In this document: piece by piece, positions 24,341 through 32,669 of the stretch | How the letters are laid out: each line of letters begins with the position of its first letter | Position numbering within the stretch: position 1 is the first letter of the stretch | Source of the DNA: Clostridia bacterium | GTDB lineage: Bacteria > Bacillota > Clostridia > Christensenellales > Aristaeellaceae | NCBI GenBank assembly: GCA_017937655.1 | Contig: JAGBDE010000005.1 | Coordinates: 1 to 64,000, forward strand | Length of the DNA: 64,000 bases | Direction of reading: 5' to 3' | The notes under the pieces: generated by a model | What the model saw: only the letters and a program-made list of their open reading frames with translations | Databases searched by the model: none | What the model was told of the DNA's origin: nothing | Position numbers and translations under genes: made by a program

Positions 24341-24888
24341 AAGCACTCCTCGATGGCCCCGGCCACCTGTCTGGCCACGATGGCGTTGCCTTCGTCGTTC
24401 AGGTGCAGGTGGTCGCCGCTGTCATAGGTGGCCATTTTGTCGTGCATGGTGGCAAAGAGGTCGTCCACGGAAATGCCGTGGCGGTCAGCCACTTTGCGAA
24501 TGATGTCATTGTAGGCGCGGATGCCGGCGGTGTCCGGATCGGTGGTGGGCATGGTGGTGGCAAAGACGATCTTCACGCCGGGGAACAGCTTCTGAAGCAC
24601 GATCACCGTGCGCTCCACCGCGCTTTCGTACTCCTCCGGCAGGGAAAAGGGCCGGCCGATGTGGTAGTCATCGCCCAGATCCCACAGGCCGCAGTTCCAA
24701 TGAACCACGTCCGGCTTGGGAAACTCATCCAGCCAGAAACGCAGGGAATTGAGGGTATATCCGGCCCAGCGGCCGTTCTCCTTGGGGCCGAAAACCTCCG
24801 CCCGGCCCTCCAGCTCCGCCCGCACAAAGGGTTCGTAGCCCATGCGGCGGGAATCGCCCAGGAGCAGCACTTTCTTTTGTTCAGACAT
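24337..24888 (-). CDS. SGNH/GDSL hydrolase
   Basis: A 183-aa cytoplasmic SGNH-type esterase. Block I is LLLGDSRRMG with catalytic Ser13; block V is DHLHLND with Asp159 and His162. The block III motif is modified (HWNCGLWDLGDD). No signal peptide is seen, so it acts inside the cell. Ribosome site AGGAG lies 7 nt before the ATG. It stands between a MATE and an EamA exporter, suggesting a detoxification or deacylation role, but this is inference. Confidence 0.88.
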   Translation of the reverse strand: MSEQKKVLLLGDSRRMGYEPFVRAELEGRAEVFGPKENGRWAGYTLNSLRFWLDEFPKPDVVHWNCGLWDLGDDYHIGRPFSLPEEYESAVERTVIVLQKLFPGVKIVFATTMPTTDPDTAGIRAYNDIIRKVADRHGISVDDLFATMHDKMATYDSGDHLHLNDEGNAIVARQVAGAIEECL

Positions 24889-24903
24889 ACGTTTCTCCTT
24901 TTG

Positions 24904-26313
24904 TCAGCTCAGTTTGATGTCCAGCCAGCGGCCCTGCTTCAGGCGGCGGGCCATCAGCCGGTCCCGCACGATGGAATCGATCAGGAAGGCGATCCACGGG
25001 GCCATGACGGCAATGTCCCACTGGGGCAGCCAGGCAGCCACGGGATAGCAGAAAAACCAGGTGAGGATGGGCCGAAGCAGCGCCACGCTGACCAAAGCAC
25101 AGATTGCCACAAACTTGACGTCGCCTGCGCCGCGCAGCGCGCCGGACAGGATGACCCGGCCGTTCTGGGGCATCAGCGACAGAATGACCACGTACAGGGA
25201 CGCCGTCACACCCCGGGTGATCTCCTCGTCCGTGGTGAACAGCAGGGCGATCTGCCTGCTGGTCAGGGCGATGACCAGCATCAGCCCGAAGGACACGCAA
25301 ATGCCGATGCGGTACGCCACGCCTGCGTGGGCCATGGCCAGATCCTTCCGTTTTGCGCCCAAGCTCTGCCCCACCAGCGACGTGCCCGCGGTGCCGACGC
25401 CGTCCCCCAGGGTGAAGGACAGGGATGTGACCTGGGACACGATCTGGTAGGCCGCAAAGGCGTTGGTGCCAATGCCCGCAATGAGCCGGGCCAGCATCAA
25501 AAAGCCCACCCGGAGGCACACCGCCTCCACCATGGAGCTGGCGCCCACCTTGGTCAGGCCGCTCAGGGTGGTTTTGTCAAACCGGGGGCGGGTCAGGTGA
25601 TAATAGCTGCCGTTGCGCACCACGGTGAAAATGCAGATCAGGCTGGCGGCAATGGTTCCGCAGGCGGTGGCGATAGCCGCGCCCCGGACGCCCATGGCCG
25701 GGAAGCCCAGCTTGCCGTTGATGAGCACGTAGTTGAGGCACACGTTGATCAGATTGGCGGTGATGTTGGTGACCATGGTGACCCGGGTCTTGCCGATGGC
25801 CCGCATGGCCGCGCAGATGCACAGCTGCCAGCAGGACGGCAAAAACGCCAGGCTGATGATGCGGAAATAGTCCACGCTGAGGGCCAGGGTGTCCTCGTTG
25901 GCGCCGCCCAGCTTCATCAGGGGCACCGCACCAAAATAGCCGATCAGCGTCATCAGCACGCCGATGACCGTGATAATGGCCAGGGACTGGTTCAGGCAGG
26001 CGTTGGCCCCGGCGTTGTCGTGAGCGCCCTTGCGGCGGGCGCATAGGGCCGTGGTGCCAACGCAGAGGGCCTGGGCCAGGATGAGCATAATCATGCGGGG
26101 CTGACTGGTGAGGCCCACCGCAGCGATGGACGCCGCACCCAGCGTGCCCACCATCATGGTATCCACGGAGCCGATAATGCTCATCAGCGCGCCCTCCACG
26201 GTGGAGGGCCAGGCGATGGAAATGGTCTTTTTGTACAAATCTTTCAGCTGGGGGGTCTCAATGCGGTTGCCCTCATGATCCTTCACGCCCAGCAGCTTTT
26301 GGAATAAATCCAT
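24904..26313 (-). CDS. MATE family efflux transporter
   Basis: A 469-aa MATE/NorM-type multidrug or metabolite antiporter with twelve predicted helices; IAWPSTVEGALMSIIGSVDTMMVG at the first helix and FMLARLIAGIGTNAFAAYQI near the seventh show the two-fold repeat. The ATG at 26313 has GGAAGGG 6 nt upstream; upstream in-frame starts are rejected. It heads a three-gene minus-strand operon with SGNH and EamA genes. Confidence 0.93.
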   Translation of the reverse strand: MDLFQKLLGVKDHEGNRIETPQLKDLYKKTISIAWPSTVEGALMSIIGSVDTMMVGTLGAASIAAVGLTSQPRMIMLILAQALCVGTTALCARRKGAHDNAGANACLNQSLAIITVIGVLMTLIGYFGAVPLMKLGGANEDTLALSVDYFRIISLAFLPSCWQLCICAAMRAIGKTRVTMVTNITANLINVCLNYVLINGKLGFPAMGVRGAAIATACGTIAASLICIFTVVRNGSYYHLTRPRFDKTTLSGLTKVGASSMVEAVCLRVGFLMLARLIAGIGTNAFAAYQIVSQVTSLSFTLGDGVGTAGTSLVGQSLGAKRKDLAMAHAGVAYRIGICVSFGLMLVIALTSRQIALLFTTDEEITRGVTASLYVVILSLMPQNGRVILSGALRGAGDVKFVAICALVSVALLRPILTWFFCYPVAAWLPQWDIAVMAPWIAFLIDSIVRDRLMARRLKQGRWLDIKLS

Positions 26314-26352
26314 GTGCATCCCTTCCGGAAAAATAGTAAGCATTATGTTTCA

Positions 26353-26380
26353 ATTATAACACCCGGCAGCGTTTTGTCAA
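26353..26380 (-). promoter_or_regulatory. Promoter of the MATE operon
   Basis: Minus strand TTGACA, 16 nt, TATAAT with an extended TG. The -35 box is embedded in the hairpin at 26362-26392. Confidence 0.85.
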
Positions 26381-26392
26381 ACGTCCGCCGGG
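26362..26392 (-). terminator. Hairpin overlapping the MATE promoter
   Basis: Arms CCCGGC and GCCGGG with an inner CGTTT/AAACG stem, 22 nt after the upstream gene's stop. It may terminate that gene or be an operator; no clear U-run follows. Confidence 0.5.
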
Positions 26393-26414
26393 CAGGAAAT
26401 GGCAAAAAAGCCGA

Positions 26415-28205
26415 TCAATTTTCTTCCTTCAGCTGGATCAGCCGGACGCCTCTGCGGGCCACATAGCTGGCCTCCAGCCAGTAGGTCGTCCCGCCGAACG
26501 CGTTGTTTTCCACGTAGTAGCGGATGTGCTCAAGCTCCTTCAGGGACTGGATGGGGATGAACTCGCCGTCCTCCAGGCGGTACAGCTGGGCGCCCTTGAT
26601 GCGCTCCCAGGTGGCGGACGGCGCAGAGTCAATGATGCGCATCATGGAACCATCCTCGCTTTTTTCCACCACCAGGGCGATATGCCCGTTGACCACCGCG
26701 AAGGAGAAAACCGCGCCTTCGTCCAGGCGGCTGCGGATGGTGCGGACGTCGGTGTAAAGATCGTAGCGGGTCTTGAAGCCGAAGTCGTCACCGGCGTTGC
26801 CGATCAGAGTGGAGTTGATGGTGCCGCCGTCCCTGAGACAGAAGGCGTACTTCTTGGCCAGGGCCGGAGGCAGCGCGTTGTCGCCGTCAATGCCCAGCCA
26901 CTCCAGGGCATGAGCCAGGGCGAAAATGGCGCAGCCGGAATGTTCCAGGGTGCTGACGCCGTATTTCTCGTCCTTCCAGCGGCCGCTGAACTGGCTGTAG
27001 ATGGTCGTTTCCTCCCAGTAAGTGTTGATGGCGACGTCCTGGCCTGCGCTGGTCTCGCCGGGAAGCTGGTACACATGCAGATAGGCGCTGCCGTTATCGG
27101 TGGTCAGGGTGACCGTGCCGCTGCGGACGGCCCCGCTGCTCGATGGGTACACGGTGACGGTCAGGCTGTCGCCCTGGGTGTCCACCATGATGAAATCACT
27201 ATCCGCGGTGGCTGTCCAGGGTGCGTCCCCGGCCGATACGGTAAAGCTGCGGCTGCCCGAGGCGTCCGTCCAGAGGGCGTGCTCCTGGCCATCCACGTAT
27301 AGGGGCTGCTTGTCAGAGAACAGAAACACTTCCTCGTCCACGCCCTGCTGGGCCGACTGGCTGACAGGCCAGCTTAGCTGCTGACCGCCGCTGGTGATCA
27401 GGATGCTGCCTTGCCGGTATTCGTCGGTTGCGGACAGCGCGGTGACCACCAGGGAATCTCCGGGCTGGCCGGATGGGGTTTCGATGCGGAAAAAATCGTC
27501 TGTGGTTTCAGCGGTCCAGTCGCCGCCGGATGAAACCATCCAGCTTTTCTGGCCGCCGTGGCCCAGCAGCGCGCCGCCGTTGTGGCTGAGGCTGATCCCC
27601 TCGTTTTCCTCCACCTGCACCTTATGCCGCAGGGTGGTGGATCCGTCCTCGCTGTCCGTCACATCCATGTGCAGGGTGTATTCACCGGGCTGAACGGGGG
27701 TCCAGAGCCAGCGGTCGCTGCCCAACGCCAACTGCTCGAGGATGGTCTGGCCATCCTGGGTGACGGCATAGGTAAAGCGGTAAGGCGGTGTGCCGCCTTC
27801 TGCCTTCAGGGAAATCTCCACTCTGTCGCCCACGGACAGGCTGTCCGGCAGGGGGCCAGGGGTCAGGGTCAGGGCCTCCACCACGGTAAAATCCGCCGAG
27901 GTGCTGAATGTAGGGCCCTCCCCCACCGTTTCCACCTTGAGGGTGTACTCGCCGGTCTCCCTGGGCAGATAGGAGCCAGAGCTGTATTCCGTCTCGGTTT
28001 CAAACAGTTTTTTGCCATCCCGGAGCATGGTGAAACGGTATAGATCTGCTTTTTCGGTGTTGGTGGTGATGAAATAGTCCATCACGCTTCCCACGGGCAC
28101 ACAGTCTATGGTAAGCTCCAGAAACATAACATCATCCGCCATGGCAGCGGATACCGGCAGCACAGCCAGCAGCAATACCAGCAAGGCAATCAAACGACTT
28201 CGCAT
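26415..28205 (-). CDS. Secreted BACON-domain C39-like peptidase
   Basis: A 596-aa exported protein. A Sec signal peptide (residues 1-22, cut near AMA/DD) leads into two beta-rich modules (about 30-110 and 112-200), then two BACON-like domains (about 203-285 and 310-382; each has SSGGDWTAET- or SAGDAPWTATAD-type cores), and a papain-fold C39-like peptidase (about 398-596). Catalytic residues visible are Q404, C425 (HSGCAIFALAHAL), H508 (NGHIALVVE) and D526. BACON domains are thought to bind glycans or mucins, so a surface protease acting on host or microbial glycoprotein is plausible. AAGGA lies 6 nt before the ATG. Confidence 0.85.
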   Translation of the reverse strand: MRSRLIALLVLLLAVLPVSAAMADDVMFLELTIDCVPVGSVMDYFITTNTEKADLYRFTMLRDGKKLFETETEYSSGSYLPRETGEYTLKVETVGEGPTFSTSADFTVVEALTLTPGPLPDSLSVGDRVEISLKAEGGTPPYRFTYAVTQDGQTILEQLALGSDRWLWTPVQPGEYTLHMDVTDSEDGSTTLRHKVQVEENEGISLSHNGGALLGHGGQKSWMVSSGGDWTAETTDDFFRIETPSGQPGDSLVVTALSATDEYRQGSILITSGGQQLSWPVSQSAQQGVDEEVFLFSDKQPLYVDGQEHALWTDASGSRSFTVSAGDAPWTATADSDFIMVDTQGDSLTVTVYPSSSGAVRSGTVTLTTDNGSAYLHVYQLPGETSAGQDVAINTYWEETTIYSQFSGRWKDEKYGVSTLEHSGCAIFALAHALEWLGIDGDNALPPALAKKYAFCLRDGGTINSTLIGNAGDDFGFKTRYDLYTDVRTIRSRLDEGAVFSFAVVNGHIALVVEKSEDGSMMRIIDSAPSATWERIKGAQLYRLEDGEFIPIQSLKELEHIRYYVENNAFGGTTYWLEASYVARRGVRLIQLKEEN

Positions 28206-28239
28206 GACAGTTCCTTCCAAATGGGTAAGAGTTTTGTTT

Positions 28240-28269
28240 ATTATACCCCATATTCCGACGCGCGAGCAA
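28240..28269 (-). promoter_or_regulatory. Promoter of the BACON-peptidase gene
   Basis: Minus strand TTGCTC, 18 nt, TATAAT. Confidence 0.75.
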
Positions 28270-28306
28270 CCTAAATCCGTTCAGATTAATGTAAATTTCC
28301 AGGTGC

Positions 28307-28333
28307 AGAAAACCCCCGCCAATTCGGCAGGGG
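28307..28333 (-). terminator. Terminator of the MFS-GDPD operon
   Basis: Minus strand CCCCTGCC, 5-nt loop, GGCGGGG(G), then TTTTCT. One T-G pair in the stem. Confidence 0.88.
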
Positions 28334-28340
28334 CGATGGA

Positions 28341-29156
28341 TCAATCCTCCGGGGTGAACAGCTCAAAAATGGGCAGCTGGTAGCCGTCCTTCCGGGCGTA
28401 GTCGAACACGTCCTGGCTGCGGATGGTCCAGGCGGCCAGATAGGGCCGGAACAGCTTTTTCATCAGGCGGACGGAGGGGCTTTTGTCCTCCGGCACGGAG
28501 TAAGCCACAAAATGGGGCCGACCCAGGCAGTTGACCAGCAAATGCTTCATGCAGAAATAGTTGAGGGCCGAGGTTTCATTGCCCCGGGGGCCGCCGGAGG
28601 CCAACTGTCCCCGGACGATATCCGGCGCATGCTTACGGAAATACCGCACCGCCAGCGGGTGGAAGCTTTCCACGCAGTAGGGGCCGGTGTATTCCCGAAG
28701 CTGCCGAAGGGCGGCCTCGCAAGTCTTTGTGAGCCGGTCGTGGTACTTGATCTCCACAATCAGGGGCGTTTTGCCGTCCACCAGCTTGAGTACATCGGAA
28801 AACAGGGGGATCTGCTGGCCGCCGGGCAGGAAGTACTCCTTGAGTTCGTCGTAGGTCTGGGTGCAGAGATCCACATCCACCCCGCAGACCCGCTTCAGGT
28901 TCTTGTCGTGGAACACCACCAGCTGGTCGTCACGGGTCAGCTGCAAGTCCATCTCCATGCCGTAGCCGTTTTCCACCGCCAGGCGGAAGCCTGCCAGGCT
29001 GTTTTCCGCCACCTTGCGGTTGCCGTCGTGCAGGCCGCGATGGGCGTATTTCCAGCCCATCAGGTGGGATGCGTCAGGCTTTCGCAGCGCCGGGGCGATC
29101 AGGAACAGGTAAAGAAGGATCAGCGCCAGCAGAATGCCGGCAATCCAGAAAATCAT
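28341..29156 (-). CDS. Membrane-anchored glycerophosphodiesterase
   Basis: A 271-aa GDPD-family enzyme that cleaves glycerophosphodiesters to glycerol-3-phosphate and an alcohol. One N-terminal membrane helix (about 2-22), then the TIM-barrel active site: H39-R40 (YAHRGLHD), E68 and D70 (GMEMD), H83 (VFHD). LIVEIKYH is the third metal-site strand. The gene starts 2 nt after the MFS gene stop, with AGGAG in that gene's end, so the two are tightly coupled. Confidence 0.92.
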   Translation of the reverse strand: MIFWIAGILLALILLYLFLIAPALRKPDASHLMGWKYAHRGLHDGNRKVAENSLAGFRLAVENGYGMEMDLQLTRDDQLVVFHDKNLKRVCGVDVDLCTQTYDELKEYFLPGGQQIPLFSDVLKLVDGKTPLIVEIKYHDRLTKTCEAALRQLREYTGPYCVESFHPLAVRYFRKHAPDIVRGQLASGGPRGNETSALNYFCMKHLLVNCLGRPHFVAYSVPEDKSPSVRLMKKLFRPYLAAWTIRSQDVFDYARKDGYQLPIFELFTPED

Positions 29157-29158
29157 CC

Positions 29159-30505
29159 TCAGTCATCTCCTACGTCAAAGGCTTCCAGGGTGCTCTTGGG
29201 AGGCTCGGGCTTGTTGTCGCCATGGCGGGTCAGGCTGATGGTCACAAAGGAGATCAGCACCATAACACAGGCATAAGGCATCAGCGTGTAGTAGCCCACA
29301 TGCTCCAGCAGATAGCCGCTGAGGATGGGGGTCAGCACCTGGGCTGCCATGGAGAAGGTGTAGTAGTAGCCGGTGTATTTGCCCACGTCGCCGGATTTGC
29401 TGATTTCCACCACCATGGGGTAGGAGTTGACGTTGATCATGGCCCAGGCGACGCCCACCAGGCAGAAAATCACATAAGCGGCGGGATGGAAGCTCTTGAA
29501 CAGGCCTGCCACGCCAAAGCTGGCAGCCAGCAGGATGACGCCCATCTGGATCATCCGTTTCCGGCCGATTTTGCTGGAAATGATGCCCACCGGCAGATAG
29601 CTGATCACGGCAGCAACGGTGGCCACCATCATCAAAAGGGAGCTGCTGGCCAGTTCATAGCCCCAGTAGAATTCCATGTAGCGGGTAAAGGCCGACGTAA
29701 CGGCGTTGTAGCCCATGAACCAGAAGGAAACGGACAGAAGGATCAGCACCAGGCTGCGCATGGTGGCCTTGTCCAGCTTGCCGTCTGCGGATGCGGCTTT
29801 GGACTGCGCTTCTTCCGGCGCGGCCAATGCATCCAGCTTGGCCTGTTCCTCGGCAGCTTCTTTGGCCAGCTTGTTTTCCCGGATGGTCAGCACCAGCACC
29901 GTCACGCCGATCACCATCAGCAGGCTGACCGCCAAGTACAGGAAGGTGTAGTCGTCCCGCAGGATGGCCTCGCCGGTTTCGGAAACCATGGTGGAAACGC
30001 CGTTGGCGCCCTTGCGCACAAGCAGGCCGGTGGTGGCCAGCACAAACACGCCGCCCAGTGCCCCCATCAGGTTGATGATGGCGTTGGCCTTGCTGCGCAG
30101 GGGTTTGATGGTCACGTCTGGCATCAGGGCCACGGCGGGAGACCGATAGGTGCTCATGGCGATCAGCAGCATGCCCAGTACGATGATGAAGGGCGTCAGC
30201 AGCAGTTTTTTATCCATCACGGGCAGCAGGTTCATCAGGATCACCGCAGCGGCAGTGCCGCCCACAATGAAGGGGATCCGCTTGCCCAGCCGGGTGTGGC
30301 ACCGGTCGCTGATGCGGCCAAACAGGGGCATCAGCAGCACGGCCAGCACATTGTCCATGGCCATCACCGCGCCGGTCCAGGTATCGCCGATGCCGAAGGT
30401 TTTTTTCAAAATCAGCGGCACAACGTTATCATACAACTGCCAGAAAGCGCTGATGGTCATAAAAGCAAGGCCCACCAGCAGGGTGCGTTTGTAGTTCATT
30501 TTCAC
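29159..30505 (-). CDS. MFS (GPH/SLC45-like) transporter
   Basis: A 448-aa twelve-helix major facilitator. PLFGRISDRCHTRLGKRIPFIVGG carries the conserved loop 2-3 motif of the GPH/SLC45 sugar transporters, and GIISSKIGRKRMIQMG is its repeat in the second half. A charged loop (about 225-260) separates the halves. The GTG start at 30505 is chosen because GGAGGG is 7 nt upstream; the ATG two codons later would be 13 nt away. Coupling to a glycerophosphodiesterase suggests import of a phosphodiester or a related sugar compound. Confidence 0.88.
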   Translation of the reverse strand: MKMNYKRTLLVGLAFMTISAFWQLYDNVVPLILKKTFGIGDTWTGAVMAMDNVLAVLLMPLFGRISDRCHTRLGKRIPFIVGGTAAAVILMNLLPVMDKKLLLTPFIIVLGMLLIAMSTYRSPAVALMPDVTIKPLRSKANAIINLMGALGGVFVLATTGLLVRKGANGVSTMVSETGEAILRDDYTFLYLAVSLLMVIGVTVLVLTIRENKLAKEAAEEQAKLDALAAPEEAQSKAASADGKLDKATMRSLVLILLSVSFWFMGYNAVTSAFTRYMEFYWGYELASSSLLMMVATVAAVISYLPVGIISSKIGRKRMIQMGVILLAASFGVAGLFKSFHPAAYVIFCLVGVAWAMINVNSYPMVVEISKSGDVGKYTGYYYTFSMAAQVLTPILSGYLLEHVGYYTLMPYACVMVLISFVTISLTRHGDNKPEPPKSTLEAFDVGDD

Positions 30506-30565
30506 GGTTGATCCCTCCAGAATAAATGGCAGGAAAAGCCCTGCGCAACGGTTCCTCTTCATTTG

Positions 30566-30593
30566 ATGATACTACAGGAAAACCAAAAGTCAA
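30566..30593 (-). promoter_or_regulatory. Promoter of the MFS-GDPD operon
   Basis: Minus strand TTGACT, 16 nt, TATCAT. It is almost back to back with the yicC promoter. Confidence 0.75.
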
Positions 30594-30596
30594 ACC

Positions 30597-30625
30597 TTGT
30601 ATAAACCAGAAGAAAATGTTATAAT
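30597..30625 (+). promoter_or_regulatory. Promoter of the yicC-coaBC operon
   Basis: TTGTAT, 17 nt, TATAAT with a TG extended -10. Confidence 0.88.
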
Positions 30626-30653
30626 AAAGGGTACATCGAAAGGGGGTAGAGTC

Positions 30654-31529
30654 ATGGAAAGCATGACGGGCTACGGACGGGCCACAGCCAGGCTGGATGG
30701 CCGGGAAATGACCATCGAAATGAAGGCTGTGAACCATCGATTTTTGGACCTGGCCTTCCGGGCGCCCAAGAACCTCTCCTTTCTGGAGGAGCCGCTGCGC
30801 AGCCTGATCCAGAAAAACGGGGTCGGCCGCGGCCATGTGGAAATTTTCATTACCTACGTCAACCAGCGTGAGGACGCCAAAACGGTCACCGTGGACCAAA
30901 CCGCACTGATGGCCTTCAACCAGGCCATCGCCTCCCAGCACAAGCTGCTGAAGGAATACAAGCGCCTCTCCGCGGCAGAGGCTCTGCAAATGAGCGGCGC
31001 GCTGACCCTCCGCCAGGCCGACGAAGACTCCGACGCCGTAACAAAGCTGGCCCTGGAGGCCGCCGGGGAAGCGGTGCAAGCGCTGCTTGCCATGCGCCGC
31101 ACCGAAGGCGAGAACCTGAAGCAGGACTTGCTTTCCAACCTGAAGGCGCTGTCTGAACTCCGGGACAAGATCGCCCTAAGGGCTCCGGAAGTGCCCAAGG
31201 AATACCGCAAGCGGCTGGAAAACCGGCTCAAGGAATGGGCCGTCAGCGACATCGACCCCCAGCGGGTGGCCCAGGAAGTGGCCATCCTGGCCGACCGCTG
31301 CGCCATCGACGAGGAACTGAGCCGCCTGATCAGCCACATCGACCAGTTTGCCTCCACCGCGGAAACCGCCGCTGAGGCCGGCAAAAAGCTGGATTTCCTC
31401 CTGCAGGAAATGAACCGGGAGGTCAACACCATCGGTTCCAAGGCCTCCGACGCGGAAATCGCCCAGAATGTGGTGGCTGCCAAGTGCATCGTGGAAAAGC
31501 TCCGCGAGCAGGTGCAGAACGTAGTCTGA
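30654..31529 (+). CDS. yicC: YicC family endoribonuclease
   Basis: A 291-aa protein that starts [12 protein letters not shown], the YicC signature, and ends with the DUF1732 part [22 protein letters not shown]. YicC proteins are hexameric RNases that affect small RNA turnover in Escherichia coli. GGGGG lies 7 nt before the ATG. It opens the conserved Firmicutes order yicC-remA-gmk-rpoZ-coaBC. Confidence 0.95.
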   Translation: MESMTGYGRATARLDGREMTIEMKAVNHRFLDLAFRAPKNLSFLEEPLRSLIQKNGVGRGHVEIFITYVNQREDAKTVTVDQTALMAFNQAIASQHKLLKEYKRLSAAEALQMSGALTLRQADEDSDAVTKLALEAAGEAVQALLAMRRTEGENLKQDLLSNLKALSELRDKIALRAPEVPKEYRKRLENRLKEWAVSDIDPQRVAQEVAILADRCAIDEELSRLISHIDQFASTAETAAEAGKKLDFLLQEMNREVNTIGSKASDAEIAQNVVAAKCIVEKLREQVQNVV

Positions 31530-31542
31530 CGGGAGGGAAAAC

Positions 31543-31815
31543 ATGCTTCGGCTTGTGAACATCGGCTTTGGCAACATGGTTGCCGCCGACCGCATCATCG
31601 CCATCGTCAGCCCGGACAGCGCCCCGGTCAAACGCCTCATTCAGGAGGCCCGGGAAGAGAAGCGGGTCATCGACGTAACCCAGGGCAGACGCACCCGGGC
31701 CGTCATCCAGACCGACAGCAATCACCTGGTTCTGTCCGCCATTCAGCCGGAAACCATCGCCGGGCGGTTGACCGGCAAGGAATTTATCACCAAAGATGAG
31801 GAAAAGGAGTTCTGA
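31543..31815 (+). CDS. remA: RemA-type regulator (DUF370)
   Basis: A 90-aa protein matching Rem[31 protein letters not shown] is the family core, and [27 protein letters not shown] follows. In Bacillus RemA is a DNA-binding activator of biofilm-matrix genes; in Clostridia the target is not known. GGAGGG ribosome site, 13 nt after yicC. Confidence 0.94.
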   Translation: MLRLVNIGFGNMVAADRIIAIVSPDSAPVKRLIQEAREEKRVIDVTQGRRTRAVIQTDSNHLVLSAIQPETIAGRLTGKEFITKDEEKEF

Positions 31816-31817
31816 TC

Positions 31818-32435
31818 ATGCCTCCCATCATTGACCGCAAAGGAATGCTGCTGATTATTTCCGGCCCCTCCGGCGCCGGTAAGGGAACCCTGATCCAGAT
31901 GCTGACCAAGGACAACCCGGAGTACTGCTTCTCCTGCAGCGTGACCACCCGCGCCCCCCGGCCCGGCGAGATCGACGGCGTGCACTACCACTTCATCACC
32001 GATGAGGAATACGCCGACCTGCTGCGCAAAGACGCCTTCCTGGAGCACGCCCGGGTGCATGACCACTACTACGGCACCCTCCGTCAGCCCGTGGACGAGG
32101 CGCTGGCCGATGGCAAGATCATGATTCTGGACATCGACTGCCAGGGCGCCCTGAACGTGATGCAGAATACCACGGACTACGTGAGCGTATTTATTCTGCC
32201 GGAAAGCTTTTCCGCCCTGGAAAACCGCCTGAAAAACCGCGGCACTGAGACCACGGACAGCCTGGTCATCCGCCTGGCCAACGCCCGGGCAGAGGTCGGC
32301 AAGGCCGGCAAGTACCAGTACAACATCATCAACTACCACGGACGGCAGGATGAAGCCGTCGGCGCGCTGAAAGCCATCGTTGAGGCCGAGAAGCAGCGCA
32401 TCAACCGCTACCACGTTACCATCCAGGAAGACTGA
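31818..32435 (+). CDS. gmk: Guanylate kinase
   Basis: A 205-aa enzyme that converts GMP and ATP to GDP and ADP. P-loop GPSGAGKG at residues 16-23, the GMP-binding SVTTRAPRPGE and GVHYHFI motifs, and DIDCQGA are all present. AAGGAG lies in the end of remA, 8 nt before the ATG, and only 2 nt separate the genes. Confidence 0.97.
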   Translation: MPPIIDRKGMLLIISGPSGAGKGTLIQMLTKDNPEYCFSCSVTTRAPRPGEIDGVHYHFITDEEYADLLRKDAFLEHARVHDHYYGTLRQPVDEALADGKIMILDIDCQGALNVMQNTTDYVSVFILPESFSALENRLKNRGTETTDSLVIRLANARAEVGKAGKYQYNIINYHGRQDEAVGALKAIVEAEKQRINRYHVTIQED

Positions 32436-32453
32436 ATTTAGGAGGAATTTGTT

Positions 32454-32669
32454 ATGCCCATCGTCAATCCTACCATCGTTGAACTGAGCGAAAAAGTGGA
32501 CTCCCGCTACACCCTGGTTGTGGAAGCCAGCAAGCGCGCCCGCCAGCTGGTGGACGGCGCCCAGCCCCTCATCGACCCCAAGGAAAACAAGCCCCTGAAG
32601 GTTGCCATCGAAGAAATCAACCGCGGCCTGCTCACCTACGAGCGTGACCCCGAAATTCAGGAGAACTAA
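32454..32669 (+). CDS. rpoZ: RNA polymerase omega subunit
   Basis: A 71-aa omega subunit, which helps assemble RNA polymerase. DSRYTLVVEASKRARQLVDGA is the omega signature (about residues 16-36), and KPLKVAIEEINRG follows. The length suits Firmicutes omega. AGGAGG site upstream; the coaBC start follows directly on its stop codon. Confidence 0.94.
   Translation: MPIVNPTIVELSEKVDSRYTLVVEASKRARQLVDGAQPLIDPKENKPLKVAIEEINRGLLTYERDPEIQEN

Noticed and set aside
24403-26046. A 547-aa plus-strand frame opposite the MATE and SGNH genes
   Set aside because: Gln/His/Gly-rich composition and no ribosome site; it spans two clear genes.
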